Shown here: positions 1 through 13,711 of the stretch, one piece after another
Layout: every line of letters begins with the position of its first letter
Position numbering within the stretch: position 1 is the stretch's first letter
Assembly: GCA_022393335.1 (NCBI GenBank)
Contig: JAJEKB010021378.1
Coordinates: forward strand, 662,711-726,710
Source: Macrotrachela quadricornifera
Taxonomy: Eukaryota; Rotifera; Eurotatoria; Philodinida; Philodinidae
Length of the DNA: 64,000 nucleotides
Reading direction: 5' to 3'
Notes under the pieces: generated by a model
Databases searched by the model: none
The model's input: the letters and a program-made list of their open reading frames with translations, nothing else
What the model was told of the DNA's origin: nothing
Made by a program: the position numbers and the translations under genes

Positions 1-1500
1 TACTTAGTAAAACCTGTCCATATTCGTCCAGGAAAGTGTTCCAAGTAAAACTCGATGAGCTCTTTCCAATGGTAACTTTGAACTTTTTATGGTCCCTACC
101 GTAATAGAGAAGAATCCTAAATACTATTCTGTCCCTATGTGTGTAGTACAATGTGCTGAATAAAACCTTCGCATATTCGTTTCCATAAGTATTCTAACTG
201 TTGTCATCCTTTCCCAAGCACAACCTGGTTATGCATTTTTATTGACGACCGTGAATCTTCTTCATTTCAAAATGTTCCGGGTTTATCCACAGAATACGAG
301 TAGTTTATCTGTTGGTCCAGTTACATGTATTAATATTTTTATATGGTATTCGAAAAGCAGTAGTTGATAAGGGATCTTGTGTTTTCGATATGTATGGGTG
401 TATATGATTGATTGAATGATCAATCGTATTCATCATCTGTAGCTTCTGAAAAAGTAACAACGTATGTAATACCTACTAGACATAGTTTCCTATAGAATTC
501 ATCGGAGAAAACTGATTTGAAATCAAAACACAAGCAGAATGATCAATGCTGTCTTTTATATGTTGTTAGCATCTCGTTAATAGCATATTGTTCTTATTAT
601 ATTAAATTCTGAATAGCTCGAGAATTCAGATGATAATACTTGCGTCCTCAGTCAGCAACAATAACTGTTTTCTGAATATTCTATGTAGTAATGGTTCATA
701 AAATGACAGAAATTCAATCAACAGCCTGCTTCTCACATTAAAATCGAAAGAATTGTGTTAGCACAATTTTCGTAAGTACTTTTCTCCTTTTATAAATGTA
801 GATGTTGATGAGACTCGTGTCGCATATATCTTTTCTATAAAATGTGCTGAAGGATTGGGTCTTAACCGGGAAAAAATTCATATTTTACCAACTAGTGCAG
901 TTCCTCGCTTCATACTTAAAAAACGAAGTAAACACCTGAAACCGATTTACATGACAAATAAAACGCGACCAGTTCGGATACCTCTACCTGTAACGATGGT
1001 AAACCAATACATCACGATCTCTGACGAAAGCGTATCGACCTTGAACAATCCGTATACACTAATTGCTCACACTCCTCTAACTGCATCTAGAACCGGGTCA
1101 AACCGCTTGGAACACCTTACTGGACGAATATAGACAGGTCTTAGTGACCATAGACACAGTGAAGAGCTAGTATTTTGGACTTTTCTCACGATCGGCTTGA
1201 GCTATGGAGAATCCAAAGTTACTATTAGATAGAGCTCGTCGAGTTCTACTTGGAACACTAATTGGAATACTTGGAACACTTTCCTGAACGAATATGGACA
1301 GGTTTTACTAAGTAATTTTGGCTTTTACTAGGGAAAAAGAGCAGTATTTTGGAGTTTTCTCAGTAATGGTTTGAGCTATGGAGAATCCAAAGTTACCAGT
1401 AGATAGAGCTCGTCGAGTTCTACTTGGAACACTGGTTAGAATACTTGGAACACTTTCCTGAACGAATATGGAACGGTTTTACTCGAATATGGTGCTAACT
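1..1500. repeat. Foldback and tandem repeat cluster
   Basis: Bases 1-200 are an imperfect reverse complement of about 1090-1320; both carry the core AACCTGTCCATATTCG or its complement. The right arm is repeated in direct orientation at about 1342-1500, giving a 174-bp period: GAGCTATGGAGAATCCAAAG recurs at 1199 and 1373. The left arm is cut by the window edge. No transposase is visible inside, and the small open frame at 855-1133 is not convincing. Probably a non-autonomous foldback transposon with a duplicated arm. Confidence 0.7.
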
Positions 1501-1752
1501 TCACCTACGTGATTTGGTGGTCTTTTATTAAATCTATAAATACCTGTCGATGACTCGATAAAGCGTCGAAACACGTTTAGTCTGTTCTCTGATAATATTT
1601 TTCTTGTTTCTAGTTTCTTGGATGGACAATTCCGGCTTCGTTGGATTTTACAATCTCTTTTACCTGAAGAAACTAAGTAAGTTTGACAATTATTCTTAGA
1701 TATTCTCTTTTTCTGTTCATTTGTTAACATATGAAAATGAGAACAACCACAT

Positions 1753-2304
1753 ATGATTTATGCGCTATACATGAAACATAATTGGTATATTTGTCGTTTT
1801 AGGAATCGTTTATGTGAGAAAATAAAACGACTTGTTGTTCAAGCAGCCGTTCAAGTTTGTCACTTCACCAACAACAATCGAAGTGCTGATGACGCACAAG
1901 TTGAACCAATGTTAATAAACAATGACAACAATCAATCTGATGGAAAAGGTTGTTCTATCGATAGTCCAACAGCAAAAAGAAAAAGTTTATTTTCTTACTG
2001 TGAAGCAACATCAGTACTTCCAAAAAAAACACGAATTGACACCATCCAAGAGATCAATGATGAAATTATGTTATTTTTAAAAGACCAACATTATGAAAGT
2101 GATCTTATTTTTATCAAAAGCAACCATTTTCCACATTTGTATCAATTGGCCTTACGAGTACTATGCGTTCCAGCCACATCTGCACCTTCTGAACGTGTTT
2201 TCTCAAGAAGTGGTTTGTTGATGAGACCACATCGAAGTCGATTATCAAAGGATACCTTAGCTAAATTAACATTTGTTAAATGTAATCTTGATTTGCTGAG
2301 TTAA
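1753..2304 (+). pseudogene. hAT transposase, C-terminal fragment
   Basis: The last 85 or so residues form the hAT C-terminal dimerisation domain, with the diagnostic motif TSAPSERVFSRSGLLM followed by RSRLSKDTLAKLTFVK. The catalytic RNase-H core and BED zinc finger are not present upstream, so this is only the 3' part of an hAT gene. The first codons may not be coding: a plausible splice acceptor (TCGTTTTAG) lies at 1794-1802, so the real exon could start at 1803. The frame stays open to a TAA and is followed by a recognisable hAT terminus at 2437-2498. Codons show no internal stop, so the fragment may be young. It is most likely a dead remnant, because the 1.5 kb upstream is foldback repeat rather than transposase. 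Confidence 0.8.
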
Positions 2305-2436
2305 ATCTATAAAGTTTATGGAAACTCTTCAAATGAATAAATCTTCTTAAACTAATTATCATTAATATTGATGATAAATTTATGATAAAAATATTCTTTT
2401 TAGATTTAGTATTCATTCAATTTCGATCTAGTGAAT

Positions 2437-2498
2437 CGGAGTTGAATTGGAGTTGGAATGGAGTTGGAGCGGCTTATCCCCGGAGTTGCCCATCCCTG
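2437..2498 (+). mobile_element. hAT 3' terminus
   Basis: The segment has GGAGTTGGA-type subterminal repeats and ends in GTTGCCCATCCCTG, the reverse complement of the common hAT end CAGGGATGGGCAAC. It lies 130 bp after the hAT coding fragment, as expected for the 3' end of that element. The matching 5' end is not found upstream, so the target duplication cannot be checked. Confidence 0.7.
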
Positions 2499-2504
2499 GT
2501 AAAT

Positions 2505-3700
2505 GTACAATGCAAAAATTTTTATTCATAAGGGAAAACATTCGAACCAAGCACGTGTCACTAACTAGCTTACTTGGGATGTACAAGTTGTTTTTTTCTT
2601 TTATCATATATTATATACACAATATATTTTTTTTCGTTCTTCAATATTTTTTGTTGTTTACTAAATCGTATTTCTTGCACATATAGTAAGTAATGTATTT
2701 GGTCGTTTTTTTTCTTTAGTATGATTATACAGGTTTTGCATGTTATGAATGCATCCAAGTGAGTAAGAGCGAAAGCTGTGATATTTGTAAAGTGCGCATT
2801 ATATACAAAGACCACAAAAAAAAACAGTTCGTTATGATACAATCATATTAATACATAGGCGTTCTTAGGACATACTCATGAACATCTACAAATACGCCTC
2901 TGATCTTTCTTCAAAAATAACTCTATGTTTCCAGTTATTACATAGCTACGAATAACTCACGTTTTTTGTAGACTTTTCAGCTTCGGAGTGTTGAATAAGC
3001 TTAGAATTTTGGAAACAATATTCAAAAAAATATGTACATTATTGCATCGTATGACAATAGTCCACTATTGATTTGTTAAGAAAAATGAAATTATTAGGCA
3101 TACAACTGTGAATTTTTCAACTAAGGCAATAATCACATGCAAAGTAAAGCAATGACTTGTCTTTTCATATGACTACCATGTACTAATATAAGAGGTTCGA
3201 AAATTCAAAAAGACTCTTAGAATCATATATTGCTACGTAAAAGACACATAAAACTCATTAAATATTGATTCTACAAGATTAAATCTTAAAGATCTTTATT
3301 CATAAATAGGATGAGAAAGACAAATAGGTAATTTTGCGAAGTGTTAACATGTCATCTCAATTATCTTTCAATGAATAGAGTTTTTAATATAAATAAATAA
3401 TCCAAGAGCTAGAGTATTGTTAACAGTTTGATGTTAGTTTTGGGAATCGAATAGCTGTTTTCAAATGAACGAAGTCGTATCAACAGATCTTTTCAATGCA
3501 TGCAACCTTTTCCAATAATTCCACTCTATGAACTATACTATGTGGATACCTTTGAGTCCTCCATTGTTATACTATAGGGCACTCTTAGGTCCTCATCTGG
3601 TACCTTATAGAAGTATCTATAAGTCCTCAACTCCGATAGAGATTCGCTTTCAACGACATGTCTACAATCTAGTAGAACCCCTATATTGATCCAAACAATA
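2505..3700. other. No gene seen (AT-rich)
   Basis: Only short open frames of low complexity occur here, with homopolymer runs. I see no domain, RNA gene or clear repeat structure. Confidence 0.5.
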
Positions 3701-4165
3701 TTATAGTTATTCATTATGGTAAAGATAAAACATGGGGTTGTTTGAGATATATAAAAGAGAATTCTGACAAACCCCTATATTAACCTGAACATGCCTATGT
3801 TTCACAGAGATAATAGTATAGAAAATCCTACTAATAACTTATTGGACGGAATTTTGTAGTATTTTTTTCTGCTATTATTCCTGTGAAACAAGCGTATTCG
3901 GGTCAATGTAGGGGTTTGTCAATGTCCCCTTTCATTTGGTCCAAATAACTCTATGCTGTGTCCTTACAATAATGAAGAACTGAAATCCTGCAATCTGATT
4001 GATTGATTTTCTAAGTAATCAGATTTTTAAACCGTTTTTCTCTACTATTATTTCCGTAAAACACACGTATATTCGAGTCAATATAGGGATTTGTCAGAAA
4101 TCTCTTTCGGATGGCTTAAACAAGCCAATATTTTATCCTTACCATAATGAAAAAAAACCATAATG
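3700..4165. repeat. Foldback element with a duplicated right arm
   Basis: About 3712-3838 and 3852-3975 are imperfect inverted copies of each other, sharing GACAAACCCCTA and the TTTCACAG-AATAATAG segment. A third copy of the right arm follows at about 4022-4160 in direct orientation. It therefore resembles the cluster at the start of the window in design (foldback plus one extra arm) but not in sequence. No coding capacity. Confidence 0.6.
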
Positions 4166-4169
4166 TTGT

Positions 4170-6145
4170 TCGAATCAATATAGGATTTCTGTTAAATTGT
4201 AGATAGTCTCTTGAAAACGAATAATTACTTGATCCTATATTCGAATCTCCAATTGACGGACACTTCAGAAAGATACTGAAGATTTTGAAATATCAACAAC
4301 TATGTGAGTAAATAGTTTTCGTTTTTCATCTCCTAGAAAATTAAATCTTTGTTCACTGTAGAATAATCTCAGATTTTACAGTGTAATAAATTATTTCTAG
4401 CTGCCTAAGATAATTCGATTTGACCGAAAAACGTATTAGAGTGTCCAACTGCTCATCTCTGAGGGCGAGTTTAAAATGATTCTATGTAATAAATATCAAT
4501 AACTTACCGACACTCATTTAGATTTTGAGCAATGGGAGATTCAGAATATTTCTTTTATGTCATTTCCTACCATCATAGTTATATTGTTTCTTGCGTTTAT
4601 GCAAGATTTTCAAGATTGATCGATTTTTTCATGGAAGAGCTGTCGGAAACGAGCAGAATCCCACATGAAAGAGTCATTTATTCGCTACAAATAATGTCTT
4701 TATAAATATATTCCCTAATATACTTTGTTACCTTTGACACTATATAGTCACCAGAAATACTTCAGATGTTGATCGTCATAGATGTCTATATTGTACCTGG
4801 CTGGATAAAACAGTTTGTAAAGTGTAATATACAGTTGAAAAGCAATAAACTTATGAAATTTTGTATGGTAAACATGAACGAGCATTCGGTTATACGTAGA
4901 TGAAGTTAGCACTCGATTCTCTCTGAAACCTATTCTAAGCACAGATCGACGGGTTATATTCAATGGTATGCTCGGTTTTTTCTAGTCTAAACAATAGTTT
5001 AAAAAAACTAAAAAGTATTAGGTCAAAAAAACTTAATCGCAAACAGCGTAAATGATCTTTCACAGATTCTCCTGTCCACATTTTACCTAACAAATTTCTT
5101 AAAGCCATAAAAGGCAAGCTCGACATAAAAACTCGACTTTCCCAGCTTCTTCACGCATCCACTTTACTAAATAGTTCTTAAAGATACCAAACTACTGGGA
5201 ACAAGACTTGCTCTAGTGGTAGAAAATTGTGTTCTGAAACAGAAAAAAGTACTGATAATCCGAAAGTGTTATTCTCGATGCAGAACACAATTGTTCTGTT
5301 TTGAGAACGACATTTCTTGAAGGTTGCTGTGTGTTGTTCTATCTTCAAGTAACATCCTTTTCACCACTTTAACGTTTCAAAACTAGAAAGTAAAGTATTA
5401 ATGGTCAAAAAAAATGAGTTCTACTTGTAAACTTCAAATCTGAAGACCACATACGCATTAATTATTCAGGAAATAATTCATGAGAAACTATTAAGCAGTT
5501 CAAAACAAATTTTGTTCTAAATCATAACACTTAGATTTAGATCTGAAAGAGACATTTTCAGAAGAGAATAATTGAATTTTGCACGCGAAAGTGTCACTTC
5601 TATAACAGAACAATGACATATCGAAGCTCAAAATGCAGTTGTCCTTTTTTCGGAATGGCACTTTCGGCTTCAAAGGCGAAGTGTTCCAGTTTGGGATAAA
5701 AACTTCATTGGGTAGCATAGTAGTTTCAAAAAAATATATTTCGAAAAATCTTGATGTCTAGGTGAACTTCAAATTTCGAGTTTGTACCGTTCCCAGTTCA
5801 ACTTTTTTGACCAATTCGTAGCTACTTTTGAGATGATATCAAGATCTGTTTTGAGCAGTCTCTTGAAATCTTATGAATATCAGTTATAGTTAATACATGA
5901 TAAATTAGCAATAATTAAGGCTAGTATTCAGCTCATTAGATAGCTACTAATTAAAATGAAGACTAATTAGTTTATTATAAACTATCTAAGAATTGCATAT
6001 CATTCTCTGTGTAGAATTGTAGTCAAAGGAAGTCGTTTCTGCTGTACACCATAAAACATGGTTTAAGACCAAGAGATTGATATTTTCTACTAGAATTCTG
6101 GCAGTCAATTTGAATAATTTCTGCTATGATTCACTTAAAAAATCT
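4170..6145. other. No gene seen (AT-rich)
   Basis: Short open frames on the minus strand (for example 4748-5126 and 5500-5718) show no recognisable domain and look like chance. Some short inverted motifs are present but there is no clear element. Confidence 0.5.
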
Positions 6146-6149
6146 GAAC

Positions 6150-6262
6150 ATACCATTACATAGAGCTGGTAGAGTTGTCTTTGAAACAGACACTGGAACA
6201 CTTGAAAAGATATTACAGAATGAATTAGAGCGAAAATTACTCAAATAGGGTGCCAACTTCCG
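6150..6262 (+). repeat. Diverged copy of the 174-bp repeat at 1.2-1.5 kb
   Basis: The stretch containing TAGAGCTGGTAGAGTTG, GGAACACTTG and GGTGCCAACTTC aligns in order with TAGAGCTCGTCGAGTTC, GGAACACTT and GGTGCTAACTTC at 1405-1510. It is clearly older than the copies near the window start. Confidence 0.55.
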
Positions 6263-6359
6263 TTTACAATATATTTAACATATAATGAGAACCGTCTCGC
6301 ACAGCTCCAAACGGATGTGATACAAACTGTCCCATTATATAAAGGTGCGGTATGTCTAA

Positions 6360-7139
6360 GAATCCAAATTTCTGGAAAGCATAGAATGGTTTCTGAGGCA
6401 GATTAGTAGAATGCATATCTTTAAGTCACCCAAATGCTGATATTTTGACAATTTTCTAGTGTAACTTCAAATAGCTTCATTGGAAAAGCAAGAAACTTTG
6501 CACAAATTCATATATAAACCGTATACGCAATAGTTCATGTAGTCAATAATTATATTATAAAGATAATATTACTATCACTATTTCGTGGTATATCATAGAT
6601 TGTAGACTTGCCACTTCCTTGTAAAATGTTTTGATGAACGGGTCTTCTATTAACCATCCGTAGAATTTTCCATTTGCTACACATTAGTATAGTCTTCTTT
6701 GCAATATACATTAATTTTATTCCTTTGAGTTAATATAACATGCTTAGTAAAGGTACATAATATATATACGGATTATTAATATATTAATATCTAATATACA
6801 CATGGCATATGTCGGTTAATCACATCATATTAAACCAAAAGAATGAAATCAAAGCATACTGAAAAAAGAGACTATACCAGCGTATAATCCAAGAAGAATC
6901 TTACAAATGGTTGACAGAAGACTTTTTTATCGAAGCATTTTAGAAAGTAATAACGGATCTAAAATTCGTGACATGCCACAAAATAGTGATAGTAATACTT
7001 TTTCTAATGAAGCTATTTGACGTTAGAATAGAAAATTATGAAAATACTAGCATATAGGTGACATAAAACTATAAAAATATATAGTCTAGTAATCCGCCTC
7101 AGAAACCGTTCTATAGTTTTCAGAAAAAGTTGAATTTAT
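6360..7139. repeat. Foldback element of about 780 bp
   Basis: Left arm about 6360-6490 and right arm about 6985-7139 are imperfect inverted copies, sharing GGTTTCTGAGGC-GATTA and AATAGCTTCATT or their complements. Pairing continues inward: TTACTATCACTATTT near 6568 pairs with AAATAGTGATAGTAA near 6981. No coding sequence is inside. Probably a non-autonomous foldback transposon. Confidence 0.6.
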
Positions 7140-8563
7140 CATGAATATATTCATCATTCCATTTTTGATCGATTGATATATCTTTTTGAAAATGTAGATG
7201 TCTGTCGATTTTCTTTCTTATGTGCTTTCATCCTTTCATACGGTTAAATATGAAAACCATTTGTAACTCGTATTGTACTTTTTACTACCACATTATGGAT
7301 TGCCAAGTGGCTGTTTTGATTATGTTGGATTTGGCATAAACTTGACCCTCCTTATTCAAAGTGGACAGGCAGAAAACAAAATCGATTTTCGAGATTCAAA
7401 TCCATATAGCAGCTAGCATTAAAGCTAGTATAGTATTACTTTGAACTGCATGTTGGCTTCTATTTTATAGGGAGTATCTACTAAAAGACAGAATATCACA
7501 AAGCAAACAAAATAACTCAATATTGATAGGACCATATAAGGAAGATATATGTTTTAAATTGACGATTTATTTACATTTATTAGTTGTTATATAATTAAAC
7601 GACGTTGTGTATTTACTATAAATAACAAGCCATTCAGAGTTCTTAAAATTCTTTAGGGTATATTAAGACTAGAAACATAGAGCCAGTATAGTAACAATTA
7701 ATTATTAGCTAGTAATGCAATTTGTTTTTCGAATTTTTCTGCAAGTTTAATTGAAATTTTAATTTGTTACTTCATAGAGCATATCGTTATCTAACTTCGT
7801 TGGATATTCAAAGATGCGCACTTGAATTCTTGCTGAGATATACTGTCTCAAACATAAACCAGGAAGAAAGGAAACGTTTGAGGTACCATTTATACGAATA
7901 TATATATGTCCGCTCTGGTCGAAGGACAATAATAGACGTCAAAAATTCGTGATCATTATATATTTAGCCGTTTCAACGCCTAACTTAGGTTTGAAAGCGT
8001 GTTCCATATTTCATAATTGTGGAAAGGGTAATAATAGTCAATATGGCTCACATGGAGAATATTTATAAATGTTTAAAATCATGATTTTTTCAACGCAAAG
8101 TAGTATTAAATAAATTTTTATATGAAATTGCATCCCTATTGCAATATTTTTCGTATGATTATGTATTTTGCAATGAAAACATCTTCGAGAGCATTTACTT
8201 AATGTTCCATGTAAATATTTTCCGGAGTATAAATGCGTTGGAGAAATATTTTAAACCACATTTTGATTCAATTAAATTCATAATTTTTGGAGGCATCTAG
8301 ACATAATACAATTTTTCATATGAGTTGTATTTATTTTACACTTTACGTATGTTTACATAGGTTTTTTTATCTCTTCTGCGTTTATATGCGTTGTAAAATA
8401 TAATCGAATATGAGCACATCTATTTTACTCTTCGCGATTGTATGCGCAGTATAATTAGATTTAAATTTTCTTTTCTTTTTAAATCTTCCTAATAAAAGTA
8501 CGTATAATATGAATAGTCGAAAATAAATAATTCCTATCATTTGTATTATCAGAAATAAATAGT
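7140..8563. other. Intergenic, upstream of the ABC transporter
   Basis: AT-rich sequence with no recognisable gene. A 62-codon frame at 7764-7952 has mixed composition but no domain and a non-ATG start. Any promoter of the downstream transporter should lie here, but no motif stands out. Confidence 0.4.
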
Positions 8564-11500
8564 ATGAAAGACCAAGACGATGAACATGAAGCATTAATCA
8601 ATAGTAAAGCCAATTGGTATAACACTGAAGATGATCAACAACGTCGATCATCTCCTCTTGAGTGGGCTGAATCATCATGGATTCGATGGTGGCAAATAGT
8701 GTGCTGGACATGGATTTATCCTATGCTTTCTTTAAGTTATAAACGACCATTAACTGAAAATGATCTTGACGATATACCTTATGATGACAAAGCGTCGGTA
8801 TTATTTAGTAGATTAAATTCTTACGATTGGACATCAACAACAACATGGAAAATTGTTAGTCGAGTATTTTGGAAAGAATTTACACTGATTGGTCTGTTTT
8901 TTATTATCTTTATAGCAGCACGTATTGTTCAACCGTTATTTCTTCGTCAAATTATGTTGAATATAATTAATCAACAAGAATCAATTAATAATATTGCCTA
9001 TCTGTATGTTGTATTACTATTTATCGGTGCAGTAATTCAGACGTTATTTCATCAATTAATTTTCTTTTATTCTAATCGTGTTGGTATAAGAATTCGTAAT
9101 GCATTAACATTAAGTATGTACATACACTCATTATCAATGAAGATATCATCATTACAACAAACTAACAATGCTCAAATAATTAATTTGGTATCTATTGAAA
9201 CATCAAAATTCCACATAGTATGTTCATATCTGCATTTTATGTGGGCAGGTCCTCTTGAAGGCATAATTATATTTGGTCTTCTTAGTTGGATTATTGGTAT
9301 ATTACCAATACTATGTGGTTATATTGTATTTTTTCTTTTCATTTTTATCCAGTTAGTATTTAGTCGTCGGTTTCGGTATCAACGTGAAATAACAATTTCT
9401 TGTAGTGAGAAACGTATTCATGCCTTTAATGAATTTATTCAAGGATGTCATATTATCAAAATGTACAATTGGGAAAAATTAATGGAGGATCGTATACGTG
9501 AAATGCGTCAACATGAATTAGAAAGTATTCGACGTGCATCTCTTCTACGTTCATTCAATATAATCCAGTTTTTTGTTTTAACACCACTTCTTGTACTGAC
9601 TACATTCGGAAGTGCTTGGCTTTTACATTATCCATTAAATTCAATTGATATTTTTACAGCTTTATCGTTTTTTATCATGATACGATTCAGTATTACATAT
9701 TCGTTACCAATATCTATTGAAAGAATAAGTGAGACACTATTAGCTTCGCAAAGAATAGATAAATTTATGCGTACGATGACAACATTAAAACAAGAACCAT
9801 TAATATTGTCTTCTTCAATGAATCAACAGCAGAAAGGAACAATTGTCATGTCAAATGCATCTTTTTCATGGCATAACAATGAGCCTTGTTTATCATCATT
9901 GAATCTAACGATCGAAACAGGCACATTTGTGGGTATTGTTGGATCAGTTGGATCTGGTAAATCATCGTTACTTGCTGCTATACTTAGTGAAATGAATCTT
10001 TATAATGGTCAATTTAATACAAATGCTAGTTCATTTTCTTATGCTGCTCAATTATCATGGATATTTGTAGATACACTTCGTAATAATATTCTTATGAATC
10101 GATCATTTGATGAAGAACGATATAGAAATGTAATAAATGCATGTTGTCTTGATGTTGATATTAGTACACTTGGAAATAGTGGTGATCTAACTGTAATTGG
10201 AGAGCGAGGAATTAATTTAAGTGGTGGACAAAAATCTCGAATATCATTAGCACGTGCTTTATATGCTGATTCTGATATTTATCTATTGGATGATCCATTG
10301 GCGGCTGTTGATCGTAAAGTAGCTAAACGAATTTATGAGCAATGTATTGGTCCACGGGGATTATTGAAAAATAAAACTCGTTTGTTAGTTACTCATCAAA
10401 TACAATTTCTAGCTGAAGCAGATCAAATATTTGTTCTCACCAATGGTCATATTAGTAAAAAAGACCATGATAATGATAATATTTTTGAAGAAAACAATAT
10501 AACTAAAACTGAAATATCCCATTTAGAGAGTATGCTTGATATAAATTCATCAGTCGCTGATACGAAACCAATTATTTCTGATGAAACATCAGCTATCGGA
10601 AGTGTTAGTTGGTCTATATGGTATCGTCTCTTTATTGCATCATCTTTAGGTAGATGTGGTTTATATTTACTTATTATTTTACTTTTAATTGGGGAAATAC
10701 TGTTTGATATAAGCAATATTTGGCTTAATCTTTGGTCAAGACAATCATATATAAATCAGCAGCGTTTAGTGATATTTCCCTATGTCTATTTAGGTTTGGT
10801 GTTAGCTATAATAGTTGCAGATATATTCCGCACTAATTTTGCATTTTCTGTGATATTACACGGATCGAACAATCTACATAATAATATGTTAAAAGGATTA
10901 TTATATACATCAATACAATTCTTCGAAAGTAATCCAACAGGACGTATTCTTAATCGTGTTAGTAAAGATCAAGATACAATTGATGATTTATTACCCGGAA
11001 CTCTGATAACTGGTATAGAATTCTTTTTAATGGTAATTGGAGCAGTGATTATTATCTGTATTATGAATCCATCTATATTGGTGCTATGTATTCTACTAAT
11101 ACCCCTGTTTTATTTTATAATTCATTTTTGTTTACGAGCGAATCGTCGAATGAAAAGATTGGAAAGTGTCACACGTAGTCCTATTTATGCTCTATTTTCA
11201 TCATCTTTGAATGGTTTATCAACTATTCGTGCATTTCAAAGTAAAGAATATTTTATAGAATTAATAACTGATAAAATCGATATAAATGCACGAGCAAATA
11301 TTACAATGGAAGGAGCGGCACGATGGTTTAATATGATAATCGATCTTATTTCGTGCTTTTTTATACTGATCATTGCTATTCTCTTAATATATTTTCGTAA
11401 TAACATCAGTCCATCAGTAGGTGCACTTTGTTTGTCGTATGGCATTTCAATAACAGGATTGTTTCCATGTGCTGTTCGATTACTTGTCGAATCAGAAATT

Positions 11501-12351
11501 TTGATGACAAGTGCCGAACGTATTGATGAATATGCACAACTATTACCTGAAGAGGACTGCCGGAAAAGGTTAGTGAACACATCATCAGAATGGCCAAATC
11601 TTGCAAATATAGAATTTCGAAATTATTCATTGCGTTATCGATCTGATCTGGAACCTGTCCTCAGAAATATCAATTTACATATTGATTCTGGCCAAAAAAT
11701 TGGTATTATTGGTCGCACTGGTATAGAAAATACATTCATAACAATTCTTTATTTTATTATTTTTTATATATAGGTGCAGGAAAATCAACTCTCTTAACGA
11801 GTCTTTTTCGATTTATTCCTGAATCAAATATTGAAGGTGAAATTCTTATCGATAATGTTGACATTAGTTGTATCACACTGAATCATCTTCGATCTCATCT
11901 TAGTGTCATTCCTCAACAATCTATATTATTTAGTGGTACTCTTCGATATAATCTTGATCCATTTAATCATTATACTGATGAACAATGTTGGATGGCACTT
12001 GAAGATGTTCAACTTAAGCAGTTTGTTAACAATCAATCAGATGGACTTCTTATGATGATTGCTGAATCAGGTAATAATTTAAGTGTTGGTCAATGTCAAT
12101 TAATTTGTATTGCTCGTGCTATCTTGAAGAAAAGTAAAATATTATTGATTGATGAAGCAACAGCTAATGTTGATCAGAAAACGGATGAAACAATTCAATC
12201 TATAATTGCTGACAAATTTCGAGATCGAACTGTTCTGATAATTGCTCATCGATTGAATACAGTGGCTAATTGTGATCGAATTCTTGTATTGGACAAAGGT
12301 GTTATTGTGAACTTTGACACCCCAACCAATATTATGAAACATTACCAGTAA
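8564..12351 (+). CDS. ABCC/MRP4-like ABC transporter
   Basis: Two exons, 8564-11720 and 11774-12351, with a 53-bp GT..AG intron (11721-11773, phase 1) inside the second Walker A motif, encode 1,244 residues, close to the usual length of short MRPs. Order: membrane domain 1, NBD1, membrane domain 2, NBD2; no extra N-terminal TMD0. NBD1 has Walker A GSVGSGKSS (460-468), signature LSGGQ (552-556) and Walker B IYLLDD with Asp instead of the catalytic Glu, as is normal in ABCC proteins. NBD2 has Walker A GRTGAGKST (from 1050), signature LSVGQ followed by Cys where Arg or Lys is usual, Walker B LLIDEATANVD with its Glu, and the His of IIAHR. By family it should export organic anions or conjugates across the plasma membrane. 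The sequence shows MRP type firmly; the substrate is unknown. The gene appears intact. Confidence 0.93.
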
Positions 12352-12448
12352 TAATTATTGTCTCTAATCGGCCAATTAGAACAATATCATTTTTAAATAA
12401 GTTTTTTTCTTAGATGCATCATCAGTATTTTCCTACCCAAATTTATGC

Positions 12449-12840
12449 AAAAAGGGGTGGTCAAAAACCATGGAGTTTTCTCAACGCTAAAGCCATCATA
12501 ATATGAAAGTACGTGGTTAGTATACCCTTGCTGAATAAAAATCTTTATATACTATCCAGTATTTGTATACTGAGGTCAAAGGTCAAAAAAAAAGCATTGA
12601 ACACACTTCATCAAACTTAATAAAATCCTGAAGCCCTTTGATGAATTGTGTTTAATGTAGTGTTTTGATCTTTGACCTCAGTATACAAATACTGTGAATA
12701 GTATATGGAAATTTTTATTCAGCAAGGAGACCGAATCTCAACAAACGATTATTAAAAAATTGATATATTAATTACGCACTTTCATTTTATGATATTTTCA
12801 GTGAGAGAAAAATTCCATGATTTTTGACCATCCCCTTTTT
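12449..12840. repeat. 392-bp foldback (MITE-like) element
   Basis: Almost the whole segment is an inverted repeat around about 12625. The ends are AAAAAGGGGTGGTCAAAAA and TTTTTGACCATCCCCTTTTT, and the inner arms share TTTGTATACTGAGGTCAAAG and its complement. No coding capacity. It lies about 100 bp after the ABC transporter stop, so a long 3' UTR could include it. No clear target duplication was found. Confidence 0.7.
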
Positions 12841-13711
12841 CTATTTTTTAAAAACAATAACTTATCAACAAGATATAGTAGAATTTGTATGAATTAAGTA
12901 GATAACACAAACATTAGTAAGGCACAGTCAAATTTACAAGAACCAATAATATTCTGTCAGTGTCTACTTGGTCTTGCTTGCTGTTTGTGCGCTTACATTA
13001 AGGAAGAAATAGCGTACTTGAAGTAGATCAAAGTATTTTCAAACTACACTGAAATAGATTAAAGTCGCTTAAATTATGTCAAAGTACTTTAAAGCACGTT
13101 AATGTGTTCTCAAAGATCTAAAGATACATGAAATGATATTGGAAAAATATAAATTCTTATACTTTATTAACTTTTAAAGATAGTGTTTTCACAAGTAGAG
13201 CAAAAATAAATGTCAAAACCTCGGATTTAAATTCGAGTGTTACGTGTACTTCAAAAAGTAAAAAAAATTGACAAAAAATTGATTTTGATCGAACTGTCTA
13301 AAAACTATTTATCTTGAGTCTATGATCAGCATCTTGACTTTATCTCGTCAATCGATTGGCCATTTAAGCTCTGCAAAATCTCCATTAGACAGAAAACAAT
13401 TTAATCTACAAAGTCATTCTACTCAAGTGAGTAAGTTATGAGATAAAAGAAGTCAAAAACTGAGGGAATTCGAAAAAATCTTACACTCCGGGAGATGGTA
13501 CTTTGGATTTTTCTCATCTGGTGCACGATATTCTAAGTTTATCTTTCTACAAGACATAGATCTCATCAAGACACATCTTTTCTCACTAAACTATAAGAAT
13601 AAAAAAACTTGCGCAGCCAAGTTAGTGTGGATGACACTGTAGGCAATCCTATTTAGTGATCATTGACTCAACTGCCACATTGATATAATATCTTCAGAAA
13701 TCATAGAAATC
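12841..13711. other. No gene seen
   Basis: Contains loosely repeated AAAGTA/AAAGTAC words around 13010-13110 but no gene or clear element. Confidence 0.4.

Noticed and set aside
855..1133. 92-codon frame near the window start
   Set aside because: Partly overlaps the inverted repeat arm, lacks a domain and has biased composition; probably chance.
8382..12342. Several antisense frames within the ABC transporter
   Set aside because: They are shadows of the strong sense coding frame.
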